This document shows positions 1 to 12,271 of a DNA stretch of 64,000 bases, in pieces. Every line of letters starts with the position of its first letter. The stretch's first letter is position 1. The notes below the pieces were generated by a model. That model was given only the letters and a program-made list of their open reading frames with translations, searched no databases and was not told the DNA's origin. Origin of the DNA: Mauremys mutica (lineage: Eukaryota; Chordata; Testudines; Geoemydidae); assembly GCF_020497125.1 (NCBI RefSeq), contig NW_025422895.1, positions 62,001-126,000 of the forward strand, in the 5' to 3' direction. The position numbers and the translations under genes are program-made.

Positions 1-3000
1 CGCTCCTCGCACCTTTGCCGCTGCCTGGCTGGGTGGCCGCTTTTATAGGCCCCTCCTCAGCCTAGCTCCTCCCCCTACTCAGGGCGCCGCTGCCCACTCA
101 GCAGTCTGCCCCGACGGGCCTCTACAGAGAGATACAAGCACTACAAAGACAGATGCAAATCCACAAAGACAGATGCAAATCCATATACTTGATCCTCCAA
201 TGGGAAATCTCCCATGCAAACGCCCCTGCTCGCTGGCTCCTGAGCCGCTGCTCGCTGGCTCCTGTGCCGCTGCCTGGCTGGGAGGCCGCTTTTATAGGCC
301 CCTCCTCAGCCTAGCTCCGCCCCCTACTCAGGGCGCCGCTGCCCGCTCAGCAGTCTGACCCGACGGGCCTCTACAGAGAGATACAAGCACTACAAAGACA
401 GATGCAAATCCACAAGGACAGATGCAAATAAAATACCTGCTCCTCCAATGGGAACTCTCCCATGCAAACTCCCCTGTTCACTGGCTCCTGTGCCGCTGCT
501 CGCTGGCTACTGTGTCTCTGCCTGGCTGGGCGGCCGCTTTTATAGGCCCTTCCTCAGCCTAGTTCCGCCCCCTACTCAGGGCCCCGTTGTCCGCTCAGCA
601 GTCTGACCCGACGGGCCTCTACAGAGAGTTACATGCACTACAAAGACAGAGATGCAAATCCAAATACCTGCTTCTCCAATGGGAACTCTCCCACGCAAAC
701 TCGCCTGTTCGCTGGCTCCTGTGCCGCTGCTCCCTGGCTCCTGTGTCTCTGCCTGGCTGGGCAGCCGCTTTTATAGGCCCTTCCTCAGCCTAGTTCCGCC
801 CCCTACTCAGGGCCCCGTTGCCCGCTCAGCAGTCTGACCCGACGGGCCTCTACAGAGAGTTACATGCACTACAAAGACAGAGATGCAAATCCAAATACCT
901 GCTTCTCCAATGGGAACTCTCCCACACCAACTCCCCTGTTCGCTGGCTCCTTTGCTGCTGCCTATCTGGGCGGCCGCTTTCATAGGCCCCTCCTCAGCCT
1001 AAGTCCGCCTCCTACTCAGGGCGCCGCTGCCCGCTCAGCATTCTGCCCCGACGGGCCTCTACAGAGAGATACAAGCATTACAAAGACAGATGCAAATCCA
1101 CAAAGACAGATGCAAATCCAAATACCTGCTCCTCCAATGGGAACTCTCCCACGCAAACTCCCCTGTTCGCTGGCTACTGTGCCGCTGCCTGGCCGGGCGG
1201 CCGCTTTTATAGGCCACTCCTCAGCCTAGCTCCGCCCCCTACTCAAGGCGCCGCTGCCTGCTCAGCAGTCTGCCCCTACGGGCCTCTACAGAGAGATACA
1301 AGCACTACAAAGACAGATGCCATCCACAAAGACAGATGCAAATCCATATACCTGCTCCTCCCATGGGAACTCTCCCACGCAAACTCCCCTGTTCACAGCC
1401 CTGTTTGCTGCCTCCTGTGCCGCTCCCTGGCTGGGTGCCGCTTTTATAGGCCCATCCTCAGCCTAGCTCCGCCCCCTAACCACGGCGCGGCTGCCAGCTC
1501 AGCAGTCTGCCCCTACGGGCCTCTACAGAGAGATACAAGCACTACAAAGACAGATGCAAATACACAAAGAAAGATGCAAATCCAAATACCTGCTCCTCCA
1601 ATGGGAACTCTCCCACTCAAACTCCCCTGTTCACAGCCCTGTTTGCTGGCTCCTGTGCCGCTACCTGGCTGGGTGCCGCTTTTATAGGCCCCTCCTCAGC
1701 CTAGCTCTACCCCCTACTCAGGGCGCTGCTGCCTGCTCAGCAGTCTGCCCCGAAGGGCCTCTACAGAGAGATACAAGCACTACAAAGACAAATGCAAATC
1801 CACAAGGACAGATGCAAATTCAAATACCTGCTCCTCCAATGGAACTCTCCTACGCAAACTCCCCTGTTCGCTGGCTCCTGTGCCGCTGCTCCCTGGCTCC
1901 TGTGTCGCTGCCTGGCTGGGCGGCCGCTTTTATACGCCCTTCCTCAGCCTAGCTCCGCCTCCTACTCAGGGCACCGCTGCCCGCTCAGCAGTCTGCCCCG
2001 AAGTGCCTCTACAGAGAGATGCAAGCACTACAAAGACAGATGCAAATCCAGAAAGACAGATGAAAACCCAAATACCTGCTCTTCCAATGCGAACTCTCCC
2101 ACTCAAAGTCCCCTGTTCACAAGCTCCTATGCCGCTGCTCGCTGGCTCCTGTGCATCTGCCAGGCAGAGCGGCCGCTTTTATAGACCCTTCTCAGCCTTG
2201 CTCCGCCCCCTATTCAGGGCGCCGCTGCCCGCTCAGCAGACTGCCCGGACGGGCATCTACAGACAGATACAAGCACTACAAAGACAAATGCAAATCCACA
2301 AAGACAGATGCAAATCCAAATACCTGCTCCTCCAATGGGAACTCTCCGTCGCAAACTCCCCTGTTCGCTGCCCTGTTTGCTGGCTCGCTGGCTCCTGTGC
2401 CGCTGCCTGCCTGGGCGGCCGCTTTTATAGGCCCTTCCTTAGCCTAGCTCCTCCGCTACTCAGGGCGCCGCTGCCCGCTCAGCAGTCTGCCCCCACGGGC
2501 CTCTACAGAGAGATAAATGCAGTACAAGGACAGATATGCAAACCAAAATACCTGCTCCTACAATAGGAACTCTCCCATGCAAACTCCCATGTTCGCTGGC
2601 TCCTGTGCCGCTGATTGCTGGCTCTGTGCCGCTACCAGGCAGAGCGGCCGCTTTTATAGGCCCCTTCTCAGCCTTTCTCCGCCCCCTACTCAGGGCGCAG
2701 CTGCCAGCTCAGCAGACTGCCACGACGGGCATCTACACAGAGATACAAGCACTACAAAGACAAATGCAAATACACGAAGACAGATGCAAATCCAAATACC
2801 TGCGCCTCTAGTGGGAACTCTCCCACGCAAACTCCCCTGTTCGCTGCCTCCTGTGCCCCTGCTCGCTGGCTCCTGTGCTGCTGCCTGGCTGGGCGGCCGC
2901 TTTTATAGGCCCCTCCTCAGCCTAGCTCCGCCCCCTACTCTGGGCGCCGCTGCCCGCTCAGCAGTCTGTGCCGACGGGCCTCTAGAGAGAGATACAAGCA

Positions 3001-3396
3001 CTACAAAGACAGATGTAAATCCACAAAGACAGATGCAAATCCAAATACCTGCTCTTCCAATGGGAACTCTCCGATGCAAGTGCCCCTGTTCGCTGGCTCC
3101 TGTGCCGCTGCCTGAATGTGCGGCCGCTTTTATAGGCCCCTCCTCAGCCTAGCTCCGCCCCCTACTCAGGGCGCTGCTGCCCGCTCAGCAGACTGCCCGG
3201 ACGGGCCTCTACAGAGTGATACAAGCACTAAAAATACAAATGCAAAACCACAAAGACAGATGCAAATCCAAATTCCTGCTCCTCCAATGGGAACTCTCCC
3301 ATGCAAATGCCCCTGTTCGCTGTCTCCTGTGCCGCTGCTCGCTGGCTCCTGTGCCGCTGCCTGGCTGGGCCGCCGCTTTTATATGCCCTCCTCAAC

Positions 3397-3516
3397 CTAC
3401 CAAGACAGAGATGCAAGTCCGAATACCTGCTCCTCCAATGGGAACTCTCCCACGCAAACCCCCCTGCTCGCTGGCTCCTGTGCCGCTCCCTGGCTGGGCA
3501 GCCACTTTTATAGGCC
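3397..3516 (-). repeat. Duplicated block in left arm, partner near 6363
   Basis: The block starting CTACCAAGACAGAGATGCAA near 3397 recurs near 6363, an offset of 2966 bp. The two share rare variants, such as GTCCGAAT after the octamer and a GCAGCCACTTTTATAGG TATA segment. Upstream of 3397 the unit is truncated: CTCCTCAACCTACC joins the end of one TATA region directly to the octamer region of another. A whole upstream promoter segment is therefore missing here but present in the 6.3-kb copy. Confidence 0.75.
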
Positions 3517-4466
3517 CTTCCTCAGCCTAGCTCCGCCCCCTACTCAGGGCGCCGCTGCCCGCTCAGCAGTCTGCCCCGACGGGCCTCTACAGAGAGATAC
3601 AAGCACTGGAAAGATAGACGCAAATCCACAAAGAAAGATGCAAATCCAAATACCTGCTCCTCCAATGGGAATTCTCCCACGCAAATGCCCCTGTTCGCTG
3701 GTTCCTGTGCCGCTGCTCCCTGGCTCCTGTGCCGCTGCCTGGCTGGGCGGCCGCTTTTATAGGCCCCTCTTCAGCCTAACTCCGCCCCCTACTCAGGGCG
3801 CCCCAGCCCGCTCAGCAGTCTGCCCCGACGGGCCTCTACAGAGAGATACAAGCACTACAAAGACAGATGCAAATCCACAAAGACAGATGCAAATCCAAAT
3901 ACCTGCTCCTCCAATGGGAACTCTCCCACGCAAACGCCCGTGTTCGCTGGCTCCTGTGCCGCTGCCTGAATGGGCGGCAGCTTTTATAGGCCCCTCCTCA
4001 GCCTAGCTCCGCCCCCTACTCAGGCGCCGCTGCCCGCTCAGCAGTCTGCCCCGACGAGCCTCTACAGAGAGATACAAGCACTACAAAGACAGATGTTATC
4101 CACAAAGACAGATGCAAATCCATATACCTGCTCCTCCCATGGGAACTCTCCCACACAAAATCCCCTGTTCGCTGGCTCCTGTGCCGCTGCTCGCTGGCTC
4201 CTGTGCCGCTGCCTAGCTGGGCGGCCGCTTTTATAGGCCCTTCCTTAGCCTAGCTCCGCCCCCTACTCAGGGAGCCGCTGCCCGCTCAGCAGTCTGCCCT
4301 GACGGGCCTCTACAGAGAGATACAAGCGCTAAAAGACAGATGTAAATCCACAAAGACAGATGCAAAACCAAATACCTGCTCCTCCAATGGGAACTCTCCC
4401 ACACAAACTCCCTTGTTCTCTGGCTCCTGTGTCGCTGCCTGGCTGGGCGGCCGCTTTTATAGGCCC

Positions 4467-4497
4467 CTCCTCAGCGGAGGCCCCTCAGATGCTCCTC
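4467..4497. repeat. Deletion junction producing a short unit without octamers
   Basis: After the TATA region at about 4457 the normal CTCCTCAGCCTAGCTCCGCC sequence stops. It is replaced by GCGGAGGCCCCTCAGATG, which runs straight into CTCCTCCAATGGGAAC. The GC box, the spacer and both octamers of one unit are absent, and TATA spacing falls to about 131 bp. This is one of the few clear internal deletions in the left arm. Confidence 0.7.
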
Positions 4498-5065
4498 CAA
4501 TGGGAACTCTCCCACGCAAATGCCCCTGTTCGCTGGTTCCTGTGCCGCTGCTCCCTGGCTCCTGTGCTGCTGCCTGGCTGGGCGGCCGCTTTTATAGGCC
4601 CCTCCTCAGCCTAGCTCCGCCCCCTACTCAGGGCGCCCCAGCCCGCTCAGCAGTCTGCGCCGACGGGCCTCTAGAGAGAGATACAAGCACTACAAAGACA
4701 GATGCAAATCCACAAAGACAGATGCAAATCCAAATACCTGCTCCTCCAACGGGAACTCTCCGATGCAAGTGCCCCTGTTCGCTGGCTCCTGTGCCGCTGC
4801 CTGAATGTGCGGCCGCTTTTATAGGCCCCTCCTCAGCCTAGCTCCGCCCCCTACTCAGGTCGCCGCTGTCCGCTCAGCAGACTGCCCCGACGGGCCTCTA
4901 CAGAGAGATACAAGCACTACAAAGACAAATGCAAATCCACAAAGACACTATGCAAATCCAAATACCAGCTCCTCCATTGGGAACTCTCCCATGCAAACTC
5001 CCCTGTTCACTGGCTCCTGTGCCGCTGCTCGCTGGCTAATGTGCATCTGCCAGGCAGAGCGGCTG

Positions 5066-5227
5066 CTTTTATAGGCCCCTCCTCAGCCTTGCTTCGCCCC
5101 CTACTCAGGGCGCCGCTGCCCGCTCAGCAGACTGCCCCGTCGGGCATCTACAGAGAGATACAAGCACTACAAAGACAAATGCAAATCCACAAAGACAGAT
5201 GCAAATCCAAATACCTGCTCCTCCAAT
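5066..5227 (-). promoter_or_regulatory. Example promoter-like unit of the left arm
   Basis: This shows the motif order in the inverted arm. On the minus strand, from upstream to downstream: the CCAAT box lies at 5223-5227 (seen as CCAAT on the + strand), perfect octamers at 5199-5206 and 5179-5186 (ATGCAAAT on +), a GC box around 5094-5100, and a TATA box at 5066-5073 (CTTTTATA on +). The octamers are 20 bp apart, as in the right arm. Activity is inferred from motif content only. Confidence 0.6.
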
Positions 5228-8200
5228 GGGAACTCTCCCACGCAAACTCCCCTGTTCACAGTCCTGTTGCTGGCTCCCGTGCCGCTGCCTGGCTGGGTGC
5301 CGCTTTTATAGGCCTCTCCTCAGCCTAGCTCCGCACCCTTCTCAGGGTGCCGCTGCCCGCTCAGCAATCTGCCCCCACGGGCCTCTACAGAGAGATACAA
5401 GCGCTACAAAGACAGATGCAAATCCACAAAGACAGATGCAAATCCAAAACCTGCTCCTCCAATGGGAACTCTCCCACGCACCCCCCCTGCTCGCTGGCTC
5501 CTGTGCCGCTCCCTGGCTGGGCGGCCGCTTTTATAGGCCCCTCCTCAGCCTAGCTCCGCCCCCTACACAGGGCGCCGCTGCCCGCTCAGCAATCTGCCCC
5601 GACGGGCCTCTACAGAGAGATACAAGCACTACAAAGACAGATGCAAATCCACAAAGAGAGATGCAAATCCAAATACTTGCTCCTCCAATGGGAACTCTCC
5701 CACGCAAATTCCCCTGTTAGCTGGCTCCTCTGCCGCTGCTCGCTGGCTCCTGTGCCGCTGCCTGGCTGGGCGGCTGCTTTTATAGGGCCCACCTCAGCCT
5801 AGCTCCGCCCCCCAGTCAGGGCGCCTCTGCCCGCTCAGCAGTCTGCCCCGACGGGCCTCTACAGAGAGATACAAGCACTACAAAGACAGATGCAAATCCA
5901 CAAAACAGATGCAAATCCAAATACCTGTTCCTCCAATGGGAACTCTCCCACGCAAACTCCCCTGTTCGATTGCTCCTGTGCCGCTGCTCGCTGGCTCCTG
6001 TGCCGCTGCCTGGCTGGATGGCCGCTTTTATAGGCCCCTCCTCAGCCTAGCTCCGCCCCCTACTCAGAGAGCCGCTGCCCGCTCAGCAGTCTGCCCCGAC
6101 GGGCCTCTACAGAGAGATACAAGCACTAAAAGACAGATGCGAATCCACAAAGACAGATGCAAATCCAAATACCTGCTCCTCCAATGGGAACTGTCCCACG
6201 CAAACTCCCTTGTTCGCCGCCCTGTTCGCTGGCTCCTGTGCCGCTGCATGGCTGGGCAGCCGCTTTTATAGGCCCCTCCTCAGCCTAGCTCCGCCCCTAC
6301 TCAGGGAGCCCCTACCCGCTCAGCAATCTGCCCCGACGGGCATCTACAGAGAGATACAAGCACTACCAAGACAGAGATGCAAGTCCGAATACCTGCTCCT
6401 CCAATGGGAACTCTCCCACGCAAACCCCCCTGCTCGCTGGCTCCTGTGCCGCTCCCTGGCTGGGCAGCCACTTTTATAGGCCCCTCCTCAGCCTAGCTCC
6501 GCCCCCTACGCAGGGCGCCGCTGCCCGCTCAGCAGTCTGCCCCCACGGGCCTCTACAAAGAGATAAAAGCAGTACAAGGACAGATATGCAAACCAAAATA
6601 CCTGCTCCTCCAATGGGAACTCTCCCACGCAAACTCCCCTGTTCGCCGCCCTGTTCGCTGCTCGCAGTTGTGCCGCTGCCTGGCTGGTCGGCCGCTTTTA
6701 TAGGCCCCTCCTCAGCCTAGCTCCGCCCCCTGCTCAGGGCGCCGCTGCCCGCTCTGCAGTCTGCCCCGACGGGCCTCTACAGAGAGATACAAGCACTACA
6801 AAGACAGATTCAAATCCACAAAAAAGATGCAAATCCAAAAACAGCTCCTCCAATGGGAACTCTCCCATGCAAACTCCCCTGTTCACTGACTCCTGTGCCG
6901 CTGCTCGCTGGCTCCTGTGCCGCTGCCTGGCTGGGTGGCCGCTTTTATAGGCCCCTCCTCAGCCTAGCTCCGCCCCCTACTCAGGGCGCCGCTGTCCGCT
7001 CAGCAGACTGCCCGGAAGGGCCTCTACAGAGAGATACAAGCACTACAAAGACAAATGCAAATCCACAAAGACAGATGAAAATCCAATTACCTGCTCCTCC
7101 AATGGGAACTCTCCCATGCAAACTCCCCTGTTCACTGGCTCCTGTGCCGCTGCTCACTGGCTCCTGTGCCGCTGCCTGGCTGGGTGGCCGCTTTTATAGG
7201 CCCCTCCTCTGCCTAGCTCCGCCCCTACTCAGGGCGCCGCTGCCCGCTCAGCAGTCTGCCCCGACGGGCCTCTACAGAGAGATACAAGCACTACAAAGAC
7301 AGAAATCCAAATCCAAATACCTTCTCCTCCAATTGTAACTCTCCCACGCAAACTCCCCTGTTCGCTGGCTCCTGTGCCGCTGCTCGCAGCTGTGTGGCTG
7401 CCTGGCTGGACGGCCGCTTTTATAGGCCCCTCCTCAGCCTAGCTCCGCCCCCTACTTAGGGCGCCTCTGCCCGCTCAGCAGTCTGCCCCGACCGGCCTCT
7501 ACAGAGAGATACAAGCACTACAAAGACAGATGCAAATCCACAAAACAGATGCAAATCCAAATACCTGGTCCTCCAATGGGAACTCTCCCACGCAAATTCC
7601 CCTGTTAGCTGGCTCCTGTGCCGCTGCTCGCTGGCTCCTGTGCCGCTGCGTGGCTGGGCAGCTGCTTTTATAGGGCCCACCTCAGCCTAGCTCCGCCCCC
7701 CACTCAGGGCGCCTCTGCCCGCTAAGCAGTCTGCCCCGACGGGCCTCTACAGAGAGATACAAGCACTACAAAGACAGATGCAAATCCACAAAACAGATGC
7801 AAATCCAAATACCTGCTCCTCCAATGGGAACTCTCCCACGCAAACTCCCCTGTTCGATTGCTCCTGTGCCGCTGCTCGCTGGCTCCTGTGCCGCTGCCTG
7901 GCTGGGCGGCCGCTTAGATAGGACCCTCCTCAGCCTAGCTCCGCCCCCTACTCAGGGCACCGCTGCCCACTCAGCAGTCTGCCCCGACGGGCCTCTACAG
8001 AGAGATACAAGCACTACAAAGACAAATGCAAATCCACAAAGACAGATGCAAATCCAATTAACTGCTCCTCCAATGGGAACTCTCCCACGCAAACTCCCCT
8101 GTTCGGAGCCCTGTTTGCTGGCTCCTGTGCCGCTGCCTGGCTGGGTGCCGCTTTTATAGGCCCCTCCTCAGCCTAGCTCCGCCCCCTACTCAGGGCGCCG

Positions 8201-8524
8201 CTGCCCGCTCAGCAGTCTGCCCCGACGGGCCTCTGCAGAGAGATACAAGCACTTCAAAGACAGATGCAAATACACAAAGACAGATGCAAATCCAAATACC
8301 TGCTCCTCCAATGGGAACTCTCCCACGCAAACACCCCTATTTGCTGGTGTTGTCAGAGCTGTACCGGTGTGGTGTTCTGCTTTCTCCTTGTTGATATCAC
8401 TCGGCTGCGTGTGTGAGTTCCCTCTGTGTGCTGCCCCAGCTCTGCATATAGCTGACACAGCAGACCCGACGAGAATCCCCAATAACCACAGAGTCCAGTA
8501 AGATGGAAAGTCACATCGGCTAGG

Positions 8525-8530
8525 TTTATT
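8525..8530 (-). terminator. LTR polyadenylation signal AATAAA
   Basis: TTTATT on the + strand reads AATAAA on the element's sense strand. It lies about 155 nt downstream of the TATA-like box, as expected for the R region. The same hexamer is conserved in the 5' LTR copy at 13767-13772. Confidence 0.8.
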
Positions 8531-8628
8531 GCGACCTCGGACACAATTGCAGTTCCCTGTAGGTTTCTTAGCCTAACTCAGGGCATACTACGAGAAAGTG
8601 TCTCTTGGCAAGGACTCGGCTTAGTGGC

Positions 8629-8638
8629 GGGACTTTCC
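8629..8638. promoter_or_regulatory. Perfect NF-kappaB-type site in LTR
   Basis: GGGACTTTCC is present on the + strand, a perfect match to the classical kappaB consensus. It lies about 45-60 bp downstream of the LTR TATA box, near the expected start of R. The homologous position in the 5' LTR is just beyond the truncation. Confidence 0.5.
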
Positions 8639-8682
8639 ACTCCCCCTACGGCCGAACAAAGGCACCTCCCCAGGGATGCATT

Positions 8683-8690
8683 CTTATACA
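8683..8690 (-). promoter_or_regulatory. LTR TATA-like box
   Basis: CTTATACA on the + strand reads TGTATAAG on the sense strand, which is the best core-promoter candidate in U3. The truncated 5' LTR ends before this point, so only the 3' LTR keeps it. Confidence 0.55.
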
Positions 8691-9099
8691 CAGATACAAA
8701 CAAGTTACACATCACACCTGACGTACTGAGGTGCAACCTCTCTACGTAGCAAGTTACAACCCCTCTACGTATTAAGGTACCGCCTTCTACCTTGTACATG
8801 TTGGTTCGATCAAAACAACTCTATCCATCATTTTACCCTTTTGCCCCTGTCATTGGGATGGGTCGGCCTGTCCTCCTGTTATCTATGGAATGTTTCAGTA
8901 TAGTGTGTTCTAGTGCTGTGTTTATGCTAGGTGAATATATGTTTATGCAGCATCAGCATTTTCGTGCCAGCTTCTGTGAGCAGGGCCTACCTCTGACTCA
9001 CAGCTTAACTTTGCTTTATGTTAGCAAAGTCTTGACCATTACTTTAGTTCAGGCCTCAGGCCTCATACTGGGCCTTTATCAGGGCCTGCACTTACTACA

Positions 9100-9113
9100 T
9101 TCCCCCGCTTTTT
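9100..9113 (-). other. Polypurine tract (plus-strand primer)
   Basis: On the minus strand AAAAAGCGGGGGAA directly precedes the LTR start TGTAGTAAG. Position, purine content and the terminal G run match the retroviral polypurine tract that primes plus-strand DNA synthesis. It fixes the inner LTR boundary at 9099/9100. Confidence 0.85.
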
Positions 9114-9838
9114 GTCTTTTTATGGGGAGGATGTTTACCCATCATCCCGGAAAAGCATAATGCATGGACTAAAGATAACCCAGTGGGCTAAACACTGTTA
9201 TGTGGTTACCTTATTTTACCATCCACACACTCATGCCCCATCTGTCTTTTTAGTCTCCACATTCCCTCGTACGACTATTAGACAGACTTTATTATTCAAT
9301 TATTTTAGTCCCTTATGTTGGGCCTGGGAATGTTAGGCCCGGGACCATGGATACATGGGGGTCAGTAGCCTCTCTGGTGTTTTATTGAGGGCCTCGTGAG
9401 ACCATACAAATGTAAATGTAAATGTAAAATATAAAGGTAGTATTATGATTGAGCCTTAGAGGCACTCCCAAATAATTAATATATATAAATTATATGGTTA
9501 TATCATATATATTTGTAGCATGTATGGGCATATATGTATAGTATGTATGTGTACATATGACACCACCTTACATCCAAGCATAACCATGTTTTTCCAATTT
9601 GCTGGTGTACTGTGGCCCTTTTACTTTGGTGACACAGATAGACACACACCCCTATTAGGGCAATTTCAGTGACTATCTCTCTCATTATTAGTAGTAGGCT
9701 GAATGTTTTAAACTACTGGGATAGGGATTATGATAGTGTCCCCCACAGTGTATATGAGAAGTAAAACAGAAATTTGGAGTAGTGACACTACCACTGAGGC
9801 CTTTATATATAAATATATTGTAATTAGTTACTACACAG

Positions 9839-10005
9839 TACTGTCCATTCATGTTATAGGTTATCCTTAAGGCTGGTTGTCACCCTCTGATCAGCTTTAC
9901 TGGGCAGGAAACAGAAGTGGGTAGCTTCTCTGTTCCATTGGTTGATGTAGATCCAGTTGTTTCTTATGGATGCTGTCTTCCAGATAACCTACTGAATGGA
10001 CAGTA
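9839..10005. repeat. Long-stem inverted repeat in ERV interior
   Basis: TACTGTCCATTCA at 9839-9851 pairs perfectly with TGAATGGACAGTA at 9993-10005. The adjacent TAGGTTATC at 9857-9865 pairs with GATAACCTA at 9983-9991. The stem is therefore 13 + 9 bp with a small asymmetric bulge and a loop of about 117 nt. It could form in the viral RNA. Function is unknown. Confidence 0.65.
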
Positions 10006-10298
10006 ACCAATTTATCAAATATTGCTGTGTCAGGGTTTAATATTGATACCCAGACACTGAACAAGATTGTTTTGAATAACATGTGCCTCAGTTAGGATGC
10101 AGTGTTACTGACCCAAATTATGACTGGTACTAACAGGCAATTTGTTTACCCAATTTGTAGTTACTATGTAACTTAGTTTCTTTACCAATTTGTTTTTTCC
10201 TTGTCTTCATGTTGTTTGGTGCTATTCATTTGTTGATTTTTACCTGTGTGTTGGTTAAAACAATTTAGCAAGGTTATACATATTGTACATCAATCACA

Positions 10299-10393
10299 CA
10301 ATACAGCAATAATACAGCAGCACGATAATAATACAGTAGTACAGCAATAATATAGCAGTACAGTGATAATACAGTAGTACAGCAATAATACAG
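10299..10393. repeat. Degenerate ACAGCAATAAT / ACAGTAGT minisatellite
   Basis: About nine imperfect copies of an 8-12 bp motif built from ACAG(C/T)A and ATAAT follow one another. It is a simple-sequence expansion inside the AT-rich ERV interior. Confidence 0.8.
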
Positions 10394-12246
10394 TTGTTTT
10401 TACACAGTAACCAAGTTGAAATTAAATGACAGTTTTTTTGGTCCAGCTCGTGGTTTTTAGCTGATTGTTAAATTAATTGTCCATATATTGTAGATAGAGG
10501 TGTAATTGACCAGTCTCTTATTTATAAAACACTTCATTTTTCTTTTCTTGATGCTTGGGGGTTTCTTCACTGTATACAGATATGAACTGGTGTCTTCAGA
10601 GTGTGATATTTTCTGGTGTCTTTGGTCTGTGGGATGCAACTTAAACAACTTTTGTTAGTTAACAGTAAAGGTTTTTGTTGTTGTTGTTTTTTGTTTTCAA
10701 TGACCCAAACTTAATACACAGTTTTAACTTACTTTGTTTACAATGTAATAAGAACAATGTAATAGGGACCGAGTCTTTTATAACACAAGCTATACCTTTG
10801 CAATTGTTGTATAGACATTCATTTTCATTTGAGGTGCATTACTAATATTTCATAGTAAATATAATGCTTAAAAGCTAAAATAAATGCTCACAATCTTCCA
10901 TAAGAAGGTGTATTGCTTTCCCTTGCTAAACACTTTGTTTCAGCAAAAGAGTTAGTAACATAATTTTAACTAGCTTTTTAGAGTTAATTTGCTTGTGATA
11001 CCAACTTCACTCTTGTTAACTGTTTAGAAGCACAAACCTTAACAACCATTGCATCCCATTAACATAACATAACATCAAAGAAAAGCATATAAAATTAAAC
11101 CAACTATAAAATTAAACCAAAATAAATTTTAAATACAGATACATGCAAATACTTTGAGGGTATTTGAGGGTATACTTTCATGATGCTCTGTTATGTTTGG
11201 GAGCCAAAGGTGGAAACCTGTTGAAAATGTTAAAACCTGTTAAAATTGTTTGGTTAGCTTTATGCATAAATTGTTATTTTAAAACATTTTGGTTATGACA
11301 TTCTTATAACTATATTTAAAAGTGCAAACAAGTTTATAAAAAGCCCGAACAAGAAATTGACATTTTGTTAGTATTATCTTTACCTTAATGTTGAGGTTTT
11401 CCCTTACAGTTTTCTTTGGACAAAAATTAAAAAAAAAATTAAAAAACAAAACTGTGATTGATAAAAGAGAATTCTTTTTGTTTGCAATTGCATTATTTGT
11501 TGAGGCAGAAATGTATGTACATATATTTGTAACTGAAACCTTTTTTGAACTTTGCACAAAAATTGGTGCTAATACTATTTTACACCAACCATGATTTTAA
11601 AATAGTGTGGTATCACATGTTATATATATTTTTGAAAGGGTATAAAATTGACTTTTGTTGCAACAAAATAAAAATAATTAAAAAAAAATAGTCACGTGAC
11701 ACACACAACATAGACACAAGACACACACATGACATACAGGACAAACTTACAATTAAAAACAAATGGCGCCAGAATTCTATTCATAACTATACAAAATAAC
11801 ATAACCAAAAAAAAGAGGAAAAAGTTATTACCTTATTTAAAACTTGTAGCATAAATTTGATTAAAAAAATATTAATGTTTGCCAAATGTATTGTATTAAT
11901 TTGGTAACCAGGAATTTTGCATTACTTTATATTTAACATTATTTTAAAACTCTGCTATATGGATATAAGAAAACCCCATGTTTCAAATATTAGTTAGTGG
12001 TTTGTATCAGAAGCAGAGAGTGCATTTCTGTTGCTTGGCAACCATATCTTTAAGAAAGTTAGGAATAATTCCAGCTGTTGCATTCCTGAAGGGTTAAAAT
12101 AATTAATTTACTGGATTTAAAGTTTTTACCTTGTTTTCTTTTTGTTTTTGTTTTGTCCTGTTTTCAATTGCTTTATTTTTTGGAGGTTTCTGTAAAAACT
12201 ATAACTTAAGTTTTAAAACAAAAAGAGAGCCGAAGTGAGGAGAGGC

Positions 12247-12271
12247 GGGGGGGAGGGGGGAAGGAGGGGGG
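12247..12271 (+). repeat. G-rich purine tract, quadruplex-prone
   Basis: Three runs of six or seven G separated by A or AAGGA lie within a longer purine block (about 12224-12278). On the ERV sense strand this is a C+T tract about 300 nt downstream of the gag-position stop codon. It could act as a splice-acceptor polypyrimidine tract, but no acceptor was proven. Confidence 0.55.

Larger units (their letters stand above)
1..8347 (-). repeat. Left arm of promoter-like tandem satellite, inverted orientation
   Basis: About 36 tandem units of roughly 205-250 bp fill this stretch. On the + strand each unit reads octamer complement ATGCAAAT (usually twice), then CCAATGGGAACTCTCC, a C+T-rich block, GCGGCCGCTTTTATAGG, and CCGCCCCCTACTCAGG. 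The promoter sense is therefore the minus strand, with TATA boxes pointing left. I located TATA positions near 41, 290, 538, 770, 977, 1205 and onward to 8151; the one near 7915 is mutated (GCTTAGATAGG). No host gene is visible. The open frames here run antisense to the promoter motifs and share one repetitive translation, so I do not annotate them as genes. Unit length varies through loss or gain of one octamer segment or one copy of the CAGGAGCC motif. Confidence 0.93.
8348..9099 (-). repeat. 3' LTR, complete, 752 bp
   Basis: The boundaries come from the TG...CA ends, the polypurine tract adjoining 9099, and homology of the 8348-8626 end to the 5' LTR copy at 13590-13868. On the minus strand it contains a TATA-type box (TGTATAAG, 8690-8683) and a polyadenylation signal (AATAAA, 8530-8525). 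U3 is therefore about 9099-8660, followed by R and U5. The outer flank at 8347 is array sequence ending GCTGG. A target-site duplication cannot be tested because the other end of the element is truncated. Confidence 0.9.

Noticed and set aside
1880..2566. 228-aa and neighbouring + strand frames in the left arm as proline-rich proteins
   Set aside because: They are the mirror image of the minus-strand frames in the right arm and come from the same stop-poor satellite. Many use non-ATG starts.
8792..9160. 122-aa + strand frame across the LTR and PPT
   Set aside because: It runs antisense to the LTR, crosses its boundary and the polypurine tract, and has no recognisable domain.
9897..11594. Short frames of 61-92 aa in the ERV interior as env or accessory genes
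   Set aside because: They are short, A+T-rich, scattered on both strands and show no signal peptide, transmembrane or retroviral motif.
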